A DNA stretch of 64,000 bases from assembly GCA_010094025.1 (NCBI GenBank), contig ML991774.1, positions 436,821 to 500,820 on the forward strand, in the 5' to 3' direction. The notes beneath the pieces were generated by a model. The model did no database searches. It saw only the letters and a list, made by a program, of their open reading frames with translations, and was not told the origin of the DNA. Every line of letters starts with the position of its first letter. Position 1 is the first letter of the stretch. A program made the translations under genes and the position numbers. This document shows, piece after piece, positions 32,001 through 43,841 of the stretch. The DNA comes from Viridothelium virens. Lineage: Eukaryota > Ascomycota > Dothideomycetes > Trypetheliales > Trypetheliaceae.

Positions 32001-32995
32001 TTTGCTTCCGTTTTGGTCTTGCGGGTAGACAGAATCGCATCGATTCTGCGAGAGATTTGCGCACGACTCTGCTCATTCTTTCCGTAGGGAAGGATAACGA
32101 CTAAGTGTTTCTGAGATATGCCATTAATAGATACTCCTACGCTCGATTGTTTTGTTTTATTTGGTTTCGTTGTTGAAGAAGGCATTCCTGGGAAGACTAA
32201 TTTGCCTTTCGAGTTAAACTTGAGCGGTTTTTCCTCCTTTTTTGATATTTCAGAGCCTAAAGCGGGGGGTTTTACGCCACCTGCAGTAGACTGGCTGCCC
32301 GAATCTTGAACTGTTCGAGAATCACTTTTCGTAATGGGTTCTGCTTGGTCCATGGTCATTGTCGACGGCGGTAACTGCGAATTAGAATTGGGATCGGTAG
32401 GACTCCCTTGATTTTCTGCCGAAAATTGGGTCCCATTGGCCTGGCACCTAACATGCGGCTCAACGAGCCTTTCAGTAGAGTCAGCGGTGTGGGAAGATAT
32501 GGTTGGTTTGGCCGAAGTTTCTTCGGCATGAGACCTCAATTGTTCGTCCCAGGAGAGTGTCATTTGCGCTGGGTCAACCTTGCGACGCTTGCGTGGTTGA
32601 CAAACTTCATCACGAGGTGTCGCGAGGGCTTGCTCCTGAAGGCTTTTTTGGATACGTCCGATATCCTGCTCGTTTGCCGTATCAAATGCATTGTCTGATG
32701 GGATGTTTGGACCGGATACAGCTTGCTTGTCGCCGCAATCTTCTGCCAGGTGCTGTCTTTTTTCATGACTGTTTGATACGGCCTGAGGAGAAAAGGCGTC
32801 GACCAGCGGGCCTGGAATAGATTCATTGCTTGGTTGCGAGGTTGCGGGTTCGGATATTTTGAGCCCTGGATATCAGTGAGAAATCTGCCTTCTGAAGAGT
32901 TGCCTGGTTGGCTTACGAGCGTGATTGGTGAAAAATGAATGTATGGGTTTATCCTCGCCAGGAGCCATCACTGTCGCTACCGGTGCGCTCGCCAT
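29087..32995 (-). CDS. ELG1: Elg1/ATAD5-like alternative clamp-loader subunit
   Basis: Two minus-strand exons (32995-32917, 32865-29087) encode 1,285 residues. Elg1 replaces Rfc1 in an RFC-like complex that unloads PCNA from chromatin after replication. The N-terminal 600 residues are disordered and basic. The AAA+ core has Walker A GPCGCGKTATVYAVA (about residue 686), ELNAGSRRGGKELLEKVGDM, and Walker B LILLEEVDILFEED (about 815), then RPIILTCND as sensor 1. Preceding it, WTQKYAPSSAEEVLQ is the usual entry to the core. Two PCNA-binding (PIP) matches occur: DKPIHSFF at residues 15-22 and the consensus QGTMTSFF at 766-773, the latter between Walker A and B. Intron 1 (51 bp) falls right after the first motif. 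The basic RKRRK at about 122 may be a nuclear signal. It diverges from UTP8. Confidence 0.93.
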
Positions 32996-33318
32996 AGGAC
33001 GCGTCCCATCCTTTAAGTTCAGATGACTACTGAATTGGTTATAGGGCTGACGATGGCTCGGGTCGGTTTAAGAGAACACGAGGCGATGTAGGGTTGAGCT
33101 AATGTAAAAACTTGGAGTGAAGGCGAGACATTGAACAGACATAGGAATGGTGACGAGCGTGAATGGGAAGCACGCGTTGAGTGGGTGAGTGGATGGACGC
33201 GCTGACGTCGGCGAACGCAACGAGCTCCATCTTTTTTTTCTCCCTCTCGCACCACTCGGAACACTTCCGTCCTGTCCTGTTTCCCACACCCACGCGTTGC
33301 AATCACGATTCCTTACTT
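32996..33318. promoter_or_regulatory. Divergent promoter, ELG1 / UTP8
   Basis: The 323-bp spacer between two outward start codons has C/T-rich blocks (for example CATCTTTTTTTTCTCCCTC near 33228) near UTP8 and no coding frame that fits a family. Confidence 0.5.
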
Positions 33319-36197
33319 ATGGCCTCTCCTCGAATTCTGGCTACGCTGCCAGCGCCGTTTGATCCATTGCATGGCCGAATTCAAGCTTCTGAAGTTCAAT
33401 CTGTTCAACGTTCGCGCAAAAGGAAACGCTTCGAAGTTTCTGCGGCCGTAGACGGGGAGGGTATCAGCGTCCACAGTGTATGGGTATACTGGCACACACT
33501 TTTTTTGGGGTAGTCTAATTAATGCGATATCAGTTACAAACCCCCCGCTTGCTTACCTCCTATGCCGTGCCTCCTCATAGTAGATTCCTGACGTCCCCAC
33601 AATCTATAGTCCAGAGACGAGACGCAAAAAAACCGCTGAAACGGTTCACCTATGCTGCAGTACAGCGTGATGTTCTACAGCCAAAAGTGGAAGTCGTTGC
33701 TTTTGTGGAAGAGGAGCACCAGAGAGGACCCAACGCTGCTGCCAACCAATTGCTCGAGTTTCGCTATCAAATCGACGATCCATCCATTCATTCAATAGAA
33801 GTCATTGCAGACACGCGACTTTCGGACGCACATGATGCCACGCATAGCATTCTAGTAGTCTACAAACATGGAAAAGTGCAATGCCTTTCTGCAGACCTTC
33901 AAACAACCAGGTGGACGGCATATGCCTCGACACTGGATCAGCAAGGAAACGTCTCAACAGCTTCCAGGAGCAACTGGCAAGTGGATACGACATTGCTCAC
34001 AGATGCTGGAACTGCAAGTACAGGCATCCTTCGAGATCGACCTGACGTCCTCTCAGCCATTGGGCATCCTGATCCACGCTTGGAGTCTCTTGAGGCAATT
34101 CCGCTCTTATTTATCTTGGCTCGCGTCTCTCGACGCAAGTCTGTTAGCGGCAATCGGGCTCTACATGTCTTTGCAATGAACTCAAGAGCTGTTGACTCCG
34201 CTTTCGCATCGGATTCAACTGGACCAATCACCCTATCCCCCCTAACTTCGTGGAAACTCCCCGATCTGGATCAGCATAATCTTGATCAAAATACTAGTCC
34301 AGAATACCGATTTGATGCATCGTCTGCAAAACTCTTCGAACGTAACGAGTTCCTGACTATCTATGATATGGCTGGACTGATACCTCGAGCTATTTCGACA
34401 TTTCGTACGCTTCAACCACCACGGGACATGCTACCAGTATCCTCGTCACTTTTGATGGTTGCCTCTGATAAGTCTTGTACAATTTACGACACCAAATTCA
34501 GTTCAGTGCATACATCATTCAGTTGTGAGCTTGAAACCTGTCCCGGCTATGAGGTGCAGAAGCAGAAGGCGGCTTCGTCAAGTAATCTGAACCATAGTCC
34601 GGCCTTTATCTGTCACTTTCCCGATACTGACCTCACGGTCGCTTTGCAAGAAAACACTTTGATCGGCTTCCAAGTAAATCCTGATACGAATCTGTTGAAA
34701 CGAAAGCGAGCTTCTACTCGTCTAATTGATTCAATCCAGAAGGGTGTTGGTCTTGGAATCTCACACCTTCCTTACAGCAAACATAACGGTCTGTATCCGT
34801 TGATTTTGCCTACCTCTGGTACCACAAATTCGATCGACGATACATGGAGGGATAGAATAGAGGAGCTCAATGCCTGTGTAGACGCCAACAATGTCGATCG
34901 ATTTGAAGAGCTCCTTCTCGAAAGTGGTAATTCCATGTCCTCAAAGGGCAAATTGACAGTACAGGACCATGGCTTTCATAACCCAGCTGTGAACGGCTAC
35001 GTCAACGATGGGCCAAAACCGGATGCGTCTTCAGCACACGCCAACGTAGCAAATAATTTCCAGAACACGTCGAAGTCTCGAGCTAATCCATTGACATTTG
35101 AGGTCATGGACAGTCAAAGAGCCAAATACGTTCTGTCAAAAATATTCTCGTTAGTGGAATCTGACGGTACTGAACTGCCGCACCAATATCTTCAGTCTAC
35201 CCTCCACATCAAATTTTTCCCGCCAAATGTCTTCCGGCACGTGGTAGTCGGCGGGCATATGACTCTACGTATACTTGAACAGAGTTTCTCGGACAAGGAT
35301 CCACCACATCAAATGTCGCGCCAATTTGAGATCTCTGATGTGGTCAAAGCGATCTTCAATTTCGACCCCACTGGAGAGTTGCTTCATACCTACCTTAGTC
35401 TGCCCACTCATTTGGATATCTTTGAAATCCTGGAGGCGATACGAGCCTTAATTTTTTCTCCGAAGGGCCAGGGATTACTAACACTTGAGGAAGCTCAGCA
35501 CGCTGAAGAGAGTGGGGGAAAAGATATCATTGCTCAAAGGAACTCCATCAACAATGAAACCTCAGAAAGCAAGATCAAACAAGCCCTTGCGATTGCGATA
35601 TCACGACTCTCTTCTTTTCCTTCTACTCGCATCGCTCAAGCGATCCATGCGACGATGACAGTCCAGGAAGCCAAGGCTATCATCATTACGCTGCGCCAAC
35701 AACTTTTCGATGGCGGCTGGCTCACTTTTTACATTGACCAACAGCTAGAAGACTCAAAACAGCAGACTTCGGCGAAAACATCCCTAATCATCATCACCCA
35801 GCTCCTCAACTGTGCGATTGACGCTGTCGGCCTTTCGGGCTGGCTCGTCAGTCATGACGTGCAGGAGAGCAGCAAAAACTTATTGTCTGAATTAAGAAAA
35901 GAAGCATCCATGGCTCTGGAAAGCATTCATGAAATGCAGTCCCTCAGAGACATCTTGACCGAATTCTCAAAGGCCGGCCCGTCTTTCACCCCCTCATCTC
36001 AGGTTACAGGGTACAACAAGCATCCATTCACAGTTCCTTCGTCTCCAGAGCTCCCACTTGGAAGAGATGAGGGTAAGGAAGTGTCGAGCCTGAAGATCGG
36101 GGCTGGTGGGAGAGTCAAGCAGCGCAGCAAGAGGGAGATTGGGCACGAGCTCAACAAGAGGGTGGGCGAGTATTCGATAGAGAGAATACGTTTCTAG
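33319..36197 (+). CDS. UTP8: U3 snoRNA-associated protein Utp8
   Basis: Two exons (33319-33477, 33534-36197) encode 940 residues. Utp8 belongs to the t-UTP/UtpA subcomplex of the small-subunit processome, linking rDNA transcription to pre-rRNA processing; the yeast protein has also been implicated in nuclear tRNA export. The N-terminus fits the family: ILATLPAPFD, SRKRKRFEVSAAVDGEGISV, then LQTPRLLTSYAVPPHSRFLT joined across the intron, the entry to a beta-propeller-like region. The second half is helical, and the C-terminus is basic (GRVKQRSKREIGHELNKRVG). The intron is 56 bp with a TCTAAT branch. Assignment rests on the N-terminal pattern and overall size; Utp8 sequences diverge strongly, so confidence is lower than for enzymes. 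Ends 86 bp from the convergent TFC3 stop. Confidence 0.75.
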
Positions 36198-36283
36198 GCC
36201 TGAAAGAAATATTTCTATCGTAAATTTGGGTATCAATAACACTAGAAACTCATCAGGTCGATCAAATATCACAATCATGTGCT

Positions 36284-39200
36284 CTACGTTTCCACTACAT
36301 CAGCACCTAACCCGTCTGCGAAAGCCAGCCACCACCATTCGGTTGTTGTCCAACCCGATCCAACCCGTTGCAATGCCCCTGCTGCTTCGCACCATTCCAG
36401 ACACAGTAGAACCTCCCACATCTCAAGGTTTCCTTTGCAACAGCTAACGATCGTATCGACGTCCGCACTGGGTCGACTGATGAGCGTTACCAGAATCGCC
36501 ACAAGCACCATGCTCCAAGTCTCAGCCATGCATTCGCCGTTGATATCGTACCACAAAGGAATAGGCGCCTTTCCGTCCCCGGTGCTCGGTACCGGAGGTG
36601 TCCGGACATTTCTGTCGGCCAGCTGCTCTTTGATAGGGTTACCGAAGACGTAGTTGCTAGTCGGATGGATCTCAAGGTCGAATCGAAGCTTTTTGCGATC
36701 CATCTGTGCGGTTTGGTATCCCGGGGCAGTGAAGCCCCATGTACACAGCTTTGGATCCGGAGCTTTGATGTCGCTAGTGACTGGGGGAAGCTGGGGGACG
36801 AGCCTGACGCTTCCTGAGGCGAGAAGGTTGAGGATGGCGAGGACTTCGCCGTCCTCGGCAAAAGGCGAGATCACGAGGCCCGTGAGCGAGGATTCATCTC
36901 CGACATCTTCATCGTCGAAGTCTTGGAAGGCCGCGTCCAGTCGTTCTTTGTATTTCGCTGCCTCCAGGAAGTTCTTCATCTCAAGCGGCCTGCGAAATGA
37001 AGCAAGAAAAACATCAGTTAGGTCGTAATTTCGTCCGGGACGGATTCTGTCTTTTTTAACTTGTCGCAAGACTTTATCGGATAGCATGTCTTCGAGCGCC
37101 GTGCTGATTGTTCTTTCGGTAAGTTTTCGCAATTTCTCGCTCGCATGTTGGCCATTGAATGTAGCATTTGGCGTGAGACAGTTAGCACGGATCCAGGATC
37201 GCGCGACCTCCAAATCCGAGGTTGGTGTATATCTGCGGCGGAGTTCGGAAGTGCTTGGTCCAGCTGGATTGCTGGTCTTTAGTGGAGCCAAGAATACAGA
37301 CCTATTGACTAGTGCATCTCTAAGGTTAACGCTTGCAGGCACGAAGTACTTTTCGCTGAAAAGGGTAGCATCATTGCTGACTTCTGATATGTCACAAGTT
37401 GGTGCAAGAGCATTTCGGCCTCCTGGAGGAAGCTGGTAGAGCGATTCTGGCTCTACGGGGTGGTCTTCTTGAGCACACACTTTTCTGGCCCAGCCGAGAA
37501 GCCAAGCCCAATCAAAATCTTCTAGATTTGAAAAATCCAGTTCGGGAATTTCGCCTTCTTCGTAGGCCTGGGCGAACCGCAGCTGAAAACGTTCCTGGAA
37601 TCTGTCGGTCATCGCCTTGCTTTTTCGATGGTAAGACGTCCAGCACCTTCTGAGCGTCAACCCATCACGCATGTATCCACAGGCTTGGGCGACCAAGCCC
37701 CATTGTACTTCTTCTTGCTGGGCTCCGCTCGTTAAACTGCGAACGACGGCTACGGCCAAGATCAGCGTCTTCTTCTCGACCGTGTCCAGGGATACACTGG
37801 GCTTCTGATCTATAACAACAACACCTGAGCCTTCTTCCGTAGGGGAAAAATGAGGCCGAGAAATCGAAGTCTGTGGTAAATTGTTTCTGCGCCGACCCCT
37901 CGATGCACGTTTGACAGGAGCTGCTTTCGGTTCCCATTGAGGTATTAGAACACCTGCGGTACCATGAATAGCTTGTGTCCGAGTCGGTCTGCAGCGTAGT
38001 TGAGCATTTGGTGCAGGATCCGGTGTGTTGGGAAGTTGGGAGGAGCATTGTGAAGGAGATTCATGCACCAGCGGGTCAACAGTTGTATCGTATAATTTCC
38101 TAAGACCACTTAGTAGAGGGGTTTCGGCGGTGAAGTTTGAACTACGATTCCTCCGACTTGCCGGCGCAGAAGAGAAATCTTGAGAAGTGAAATGTTCACT
38201 TTCTTGGTGATCCCAAGCAATGAGTGTGTATTTTGGATTCCGGACTGATGAAAAATGCGGTACTTGGTAGTTGATAAAGCGTACGAAGCGCAGCTTTCGA
38301 TCGCCAAAGCCTTGCTCCCACCCTTCATCAGAGACAGTCCTTTCCTCCCATTTGCGGACACAGCGCAACTCTTGATTGAGCCTAGCATAAGTAGGGTCGC
38401 CTCGATCTTCAATAGGTTTCATGTGCTTGGTGAGCCTCGATCCACGTGAAACCATGTCATGGATATCATAAGGCATCTGGAGTTCGAATGCATCTTGTGT
38501 GTCCAGTTCCCTCCAAAGGTCGAAGCGTGCATGTCTAAGCACGCTGCCTTCAGTGGAGAAAGTCCCCGTGTTTTCGTAAAAGGATTGATCTGGATCAAAA
38601 ATGGAAAACACTCTAGTCCACGCATAATCTGGGTCGAAGTTTGCCGGACCCTGGTTAACGAAAACGAGGCTGCCATCATTGGGGCTCTCATTGACGCGGC
38701 TTTTATTCTCAGTAACATCTAGCTGTATGTTGCCACTTACAGTGGGACTCAAAAAGGGAGGGCCACTCGTTCTGTTCATTACCCGCGAATGCAAGCGGTC
38801 TAATGTTTTCCGATGGAGATCGTGTTCATAACGCGATCCTAGAGCAGATACCCGACTAGACTTCGAAGAGCGTGGACGGCCTCGCCTGGAACCTCGCACT
38901 GATGCCTGTGCCTGAGTTGGTGAACCCGCTGACGTTTGACGTATCGGTCTCGAAGTAGAGCTTCTTGAAACCTCAGGGGGGTAGAGGCGATGAACCGTCA
39001 CAGAGTCGTCAATTGAAAATCGAGCCCCTGGTGATTTGTACGGATTTGTCACTAAACTTTTTGACACGTTCTCGTGGCTTCCGACGGACTGCTGCGATAT
39101 TTGCTGATCCCGTGGATTGCTATCCACGGACTCCCTTGATCCCACAGAGTCCGATCTTTGGTCGTTTCCAAGAGCTGCATTTGCTCGCAAATGAATCCGT

Positions 39201-42200
39201 GAATAGAGTTTGTTAGAAGCGCCTGACTCGAGACTACCCCTTAAAGTGCGTTTCATGCTCTCTTTGAGCTCCTTAGAAACCTCGACACCAGGCGGAAGGA
39301 ACTGAAATGGATGAGCGTCGCTCATGCGTTTTTGAATCTCGCGAACCTTTCGAGATTGTGGATCCTCCTCGGGCAGGGTAAGCACATGCCTTGTCACGAT
39401 GCCACCATTCTCATCCTGGAAACTAAATGTAAATTTGCGGATCCTACCTCGGTTAACCAAGTTATTGACTGCGCGATTCAAAGTTCTCCGATCAAGTTGA
39501 GGGCCATCTCGGTTGTCACCCCAAGCGGTAACGAAAGGATACCACATCGCGTTGCCTCCAGGAAAGACGCCACCTGCTTGCTCAATGATCCAAATGATAG
39601 TTCTCGCCCTTGAGAAACCAACGAAACCGCCAGATATGTCTACGCCCCGCTTTTTGAATGGGGAGTTCAAGACATCATTCACGGTTTCTGATGTACGTTC
39701 CGAGTTTGACGTATTATTCCTCATACGTAAATCTTGCTGAAGTGAATTTTTCTCATTTGGTTCAGGGCCTTGAATGCTGTCGCTATTCTCTTTGTGTGTG
39801 GAGTTATGCAAGATGTCTGGCGCATTATCTGAATTTGGTGCTGCGTGCTGTCCGGTCGATCTCCCTTCTAACCCAGCGCTTGAAGCGCGATAGCTGAACA
39901 GTTGCCTGCTCTTATCTTTCTCCAAAGAACCGTTTGGGCTTGAATGTCTTTCGTTCAGATTTTGCTTTTCAATGGAAACGCTCTGGTCCGCTCCTAGACC
40001 GTGACTTGGTGATAATTGATCCTCTGCATTAAAGTCTGCACTCTCCACAAAGCTGCCACCATTAGTCCCGGTATTAAAGTTAGTTCCAGACTCATTTGCA
40101 GTATGAGTTTGCGGACGTCCCTGGACATCAGCTGGCATTGAGCCGGAGTCGACCATTTCAACGTCAGACGAGCTTTTTGGTAGATTGTGCTGGGGCAGAA
40201 CTTGGTCTGCGCTCTGGGTCATCTGATCATGCGATCCTTGCGGATTCTGGATATTTTGCATGAAATTAGGGAGGGGTTCGACTGGACCAGCATGCAATAA
40301 GACATGTACTCCTGCTGTAGACGGCCTCGGTGCCGCTCGGACAGCCGGATTGACGGGGCTCTGTGCCATGCCATTCGTAATCTGGGACTTCTCAGGGCAG
40401 ACGGGTCGCTCGGCTGTCAGATGCCTTGATGGTGCATCAAAGCTACGCTTCTTTACCGTGACAGGAGGTGTCTTTTGATCAAAGCCTGATTCAGGTGCTC
40501 CGGGTGTTCCAATGTCGGGAATTTCTTCTGATAGGGGTGTAGTATCACCCATTGGACTGCTCAAATCTTCACCCACGACATTGAAAATGTCATTATCTTC
40601 TTGTGTTATGAAACGTCTAGAACTTGGCGGATCGACTGCGTTATTTGCATTGAAAATTACCGACCAATCTGCCCGGCGAAGGCGATTGATTTGAATCACA
40701 ATCATCAAAGATTTGGGTGGACGACCTCGCCCTCGCTTTTTCGCCGGTCTCTCTGATCCAAGTGGATTGATGAGTACTTTTGGGTTGAGGCTGTTGAATT
40801 GCTCTACTTGAATGAGGCCTGGCGAGGAGTCCCTTCCGGTTGATCGCTTTCGCTTTCGAGTCGATTGCTCATCCGTGGGTTGTTTGGCTTGAACCAGGCT
40901 TGGATTTGTCCGAGTGTGGGACCGACTACTTGTTGGCAACGTGATCTCAGGGACTACATTGCTGGGGCTTTCTTGTGGTATAGGGACATCTGCGTCGGAT
41001 TGATGTGATGATTCTGCGATGCGTGGACGTTTTAAGGCTCGCTTCCCTTTCTCATGATAAACTTCGTCGGACTTACGTTTCGAACCAGACGATGACGCCG
41101 TCTCCTCATGTTCGAGTCTCGAGTCCTTGCCTGCGTCTTTTGCTGCGGCAGCTTTAGCAGCGGCTCTAGCACGTGCCTCCTTGCGGCTAGTAGGGCCATT
41201 AGGTATCCTGGGTCGTCCTAGTTTCTTATTTGACGATATGACCTCGCGCCGTTTTCTCGGAGCTTTAGGCGGAGCTCGAGGAAATTTACCGCGGACATCA
41301 CTCTGACTCCAATGTCGACTCTTGATGAAAGGGCCCTTCGAACCCCATTTAATACCGACATCACCCTCCTCAGAAATCTTAAGAATCGGATCGTTAGGTG
41401 TTACACCTTGTCTCTGGATCTTCGCTTGGCTTTCGCACTCGGACAGGGTTGCAGTTCCACGCGAAGAGGCAAATTGATTTTCCGGGATGTCGGAAAATCC
41501 TAGGTCTTCTAGACTTGGTACAATAGCCGCTGGATCTCTTGTCGACTCTGTTGTGGAGACGAGTGACGTTTTCGGCGACACGACCGCCTCCCACTCTGTC
41601 TGTCCTGCGTCTGCTGCCTTTTGAAAATTCGAATAAGAACGGTATACGTATTGCGAACCTTTTGGTACCTGAACAGTATCACGAATAATAGCCAGATGGC
41701 GTAGGTGTTGAGGTTGAGTGAGCTCCCATGCGTCTGAAAGGCGGCCCAAGGAGACATCAAGCCCGCGCTTCCAGAAAACGCCAAGGGCTCGTAGACGAAT
41801 ATACTATTAACTTTCAGCGTTTCTCCTTCGACATGTTAATGAATAGCATGCTTACCGCTGAGACGACACCATCAGCACCTCCACTATGAACAAGATTGAA
41901 GAGAAAATTGGCGTGAGGGACATCCGGGGTCCACTGAGGAGGTATTCGAGCGATCTCTATGTCGTCTTCATCGGCAAATAGATCATCAAGATCGTCGTGT
42001 TGGTCTTGTATGAGCTCCAGGTCTTGGTTGGGTTCCCGGTTGGACTTGTCCTGTTTCTTGCCAAACGATACAAATCGTCGATAGTCCTCATCGTCTGGTT
42101 CTCGCAGGAGCTTGAGACATCGAAGGTGTCGCTCAGCAGATGGACCGTTCGATGGTTTTGCCTTAACGCGTTGCAAACATCCGAGTTTCTCCAACCTGGT

Positions 42201-43478
42201 TGCCGCGCGATAGAAAAGCTTCGTTTGCTGAGAACTTGACTGAATGCCCTGCCAGAGAATTAGAAAAGCTCCATTAGTTTAGATGGCTCTCCCCTACCAG
42301 AGATTGACGCAAATCTTGAAGGGTCATGATATTGCTGTGAGTACGTAAGAGGGAGAAAAGACGTTTGAACAATTGGCCATAGAAAACTACGCCATCCTCT
42401 AAGATGGCATGTGTCTCTGCACGTTCGGAAAATTTGTCACCAGTCTCATTACCGTCAGTTTGGGCAAACCTTATGTGTCTGCAAAGGCTCGTATGATTAC
42501 TGTTAGCCATGACCCTTGTTTTAATTATGTAACCATTTGCGTGGAGTCGGTCGGTTCGCTGAGGAACTGATCTCTTGTCTTGCCCGCTCGACTGCACCAA
42601 GGCACTCTGCAGAATGCCCTTTGACCCGCTCGCAGCGATGATTGATAGTAGGTCGAATTCCATCTTTGGGACTCGCCTCCAGTCGACGTCATGGCTAGCG
42701 AGTGCACGCCACATCCTCTCCTGGCTTGCATACAATCGCACGTCATCGCGGTCTGCTTTTGCATTGTTGTCGCTCTCGGATAAGAGTGAAGTCCTCGTTG
42801 CATCGTTACTTCCACTAAGATTCAGCACATCTCCAGACTGGTCCTGAGGCAGACTCGGACTTTCGTGAGCTTCAATAGCTGGAATTAGATCTAAATCTTG
42901 AGCGAAATCCGAAGCGTGCGCTTGGGAGGTGGAGTTCTTCGAGGCGCTAGAAGTAGGCTTATTCGTGGTCCCTGAGTTCTTTGCTTGTTGAGCCTGCTTC
43001 ACGTTTATTGCTCGTTGCTCAATCTGGTCGTACGAAAACCCATCACACTGTCCATCGCGTCCAACAGAAATGTCGGGGTGACTCGTCAACCAAGCCCAGA
43101 CCTTTCGCAAAAGCTCCCGATCCGCACCTAAGTTGGCCGGGATCACGACGTTCGACCCATCATTATCGCGTGCATCATCTTCATTTGACTCCTTGTAGAA
43201 CGCTTCTACCAAGCGGGTGAAGTCCGCGATGCTTGCTCCTGTTTAAGTCAAATATAAGTATGAAGATGATGATCCACATTGTGGAGGATGATGTGAACAA
43301 ATTTGAATCGTGATAGCAACAGAGCAGAGACGTGCAGTTCGAGATCATGCGATTGGGAGGTTTAGAGAGTTGTTGGAGAAAATTGGAGTTAATGGCAAAA
43401 TGACTAACCTTGAAGGCCTCGAAAAGCGACTTCGATGAGCAGAAAGTCAAGAAGGTCGTCAAAGCCTTTTGTCGTCAT
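36284..43478 (-). CDS. TFC3: TFIIIC B-block-binding subunit (Tfc3-like)
   Basis: Four minus-strand exons (43478-43409, 43238-42298, 42248-41856, 41803-36284) encode 2,307 residues. This subunit recognises the B-box of tRNA genes and helps place TFIIIB for RNA polymerase III. The N-terminus MTTKGFDDLLDFLLIEVAFR continues into GLQGASIADFTRLVEAFYKE. The B-block winged helix around residue 240 contains KRSVPQRTDRLHANGYIIK, the most diagnostic segment. Short exon 3 gives GIQSSSQQTKLFYRAATRLE. Exon 4 (5.5 kb) has AT-hook-like basic motifs (KKLGRPRIPN about 660; RGRGRPPKS about 830; GSRRGRPRSS further on) and a second, conserved domain including SGGFVGFSRARTIIWIIEQA. The C-terminus ends SGWTTTEWWWLAFADGLGAD. 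It is twice the length of yeast Tfc3 (1,160), as usual in Pezizomycotina. Introns are 170, 49 and 52 bp. Confidence 0.88.
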
Positions 43479-43841
43479 CCTCCATCTCCACCACCATAAG
43501 CTTTGGCTTAGAAGGCAATCGCAAATTGTGAGGCATGTACGGACGGATAGGGAATCGAACAGTCAACTTCTCGAGAATTCGAAAGATTGAGGTTGTGCGT
43601 TAGCCTTTCTAAGAAGCAGGTACGAGTGGGGTGGTCGCTTCCGAGGCAGGAGCAGGTACGTGGGGTGGCGGGGCAATTTAGGCATCCAAGCTGCCACCAC
43701 CTCGCCCGGAATTTTTCTGTGAGCTTTGGCTTTGGCCAATCACAGACGCGCATCATCCACCTGGTACAGATTTCGTAAGGAACGGGACGACCACGCACGC
43801 TCTCATTATCAAAGGATTTTACTGCACATAACCAAGCATCC
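43479..43841. promoter_or_regulatory. Divergent promoter, TFC3 / ADE2
   Basis: The 363-bp spacer between two outward start codons contains a sequence around 43550 that looks superficially like a reversed tRNA T-arm but does not fold into a cloverleaf. No other element is claimed. Confidence 0.45.

Noticed and set aside
43545-43620. Possible minus-strand tRNA (GGGAATCGAAC-like T-arm)
   Set aside because: The surrounding bases do not form an acceptor stem, D-arm or anticodon arm.
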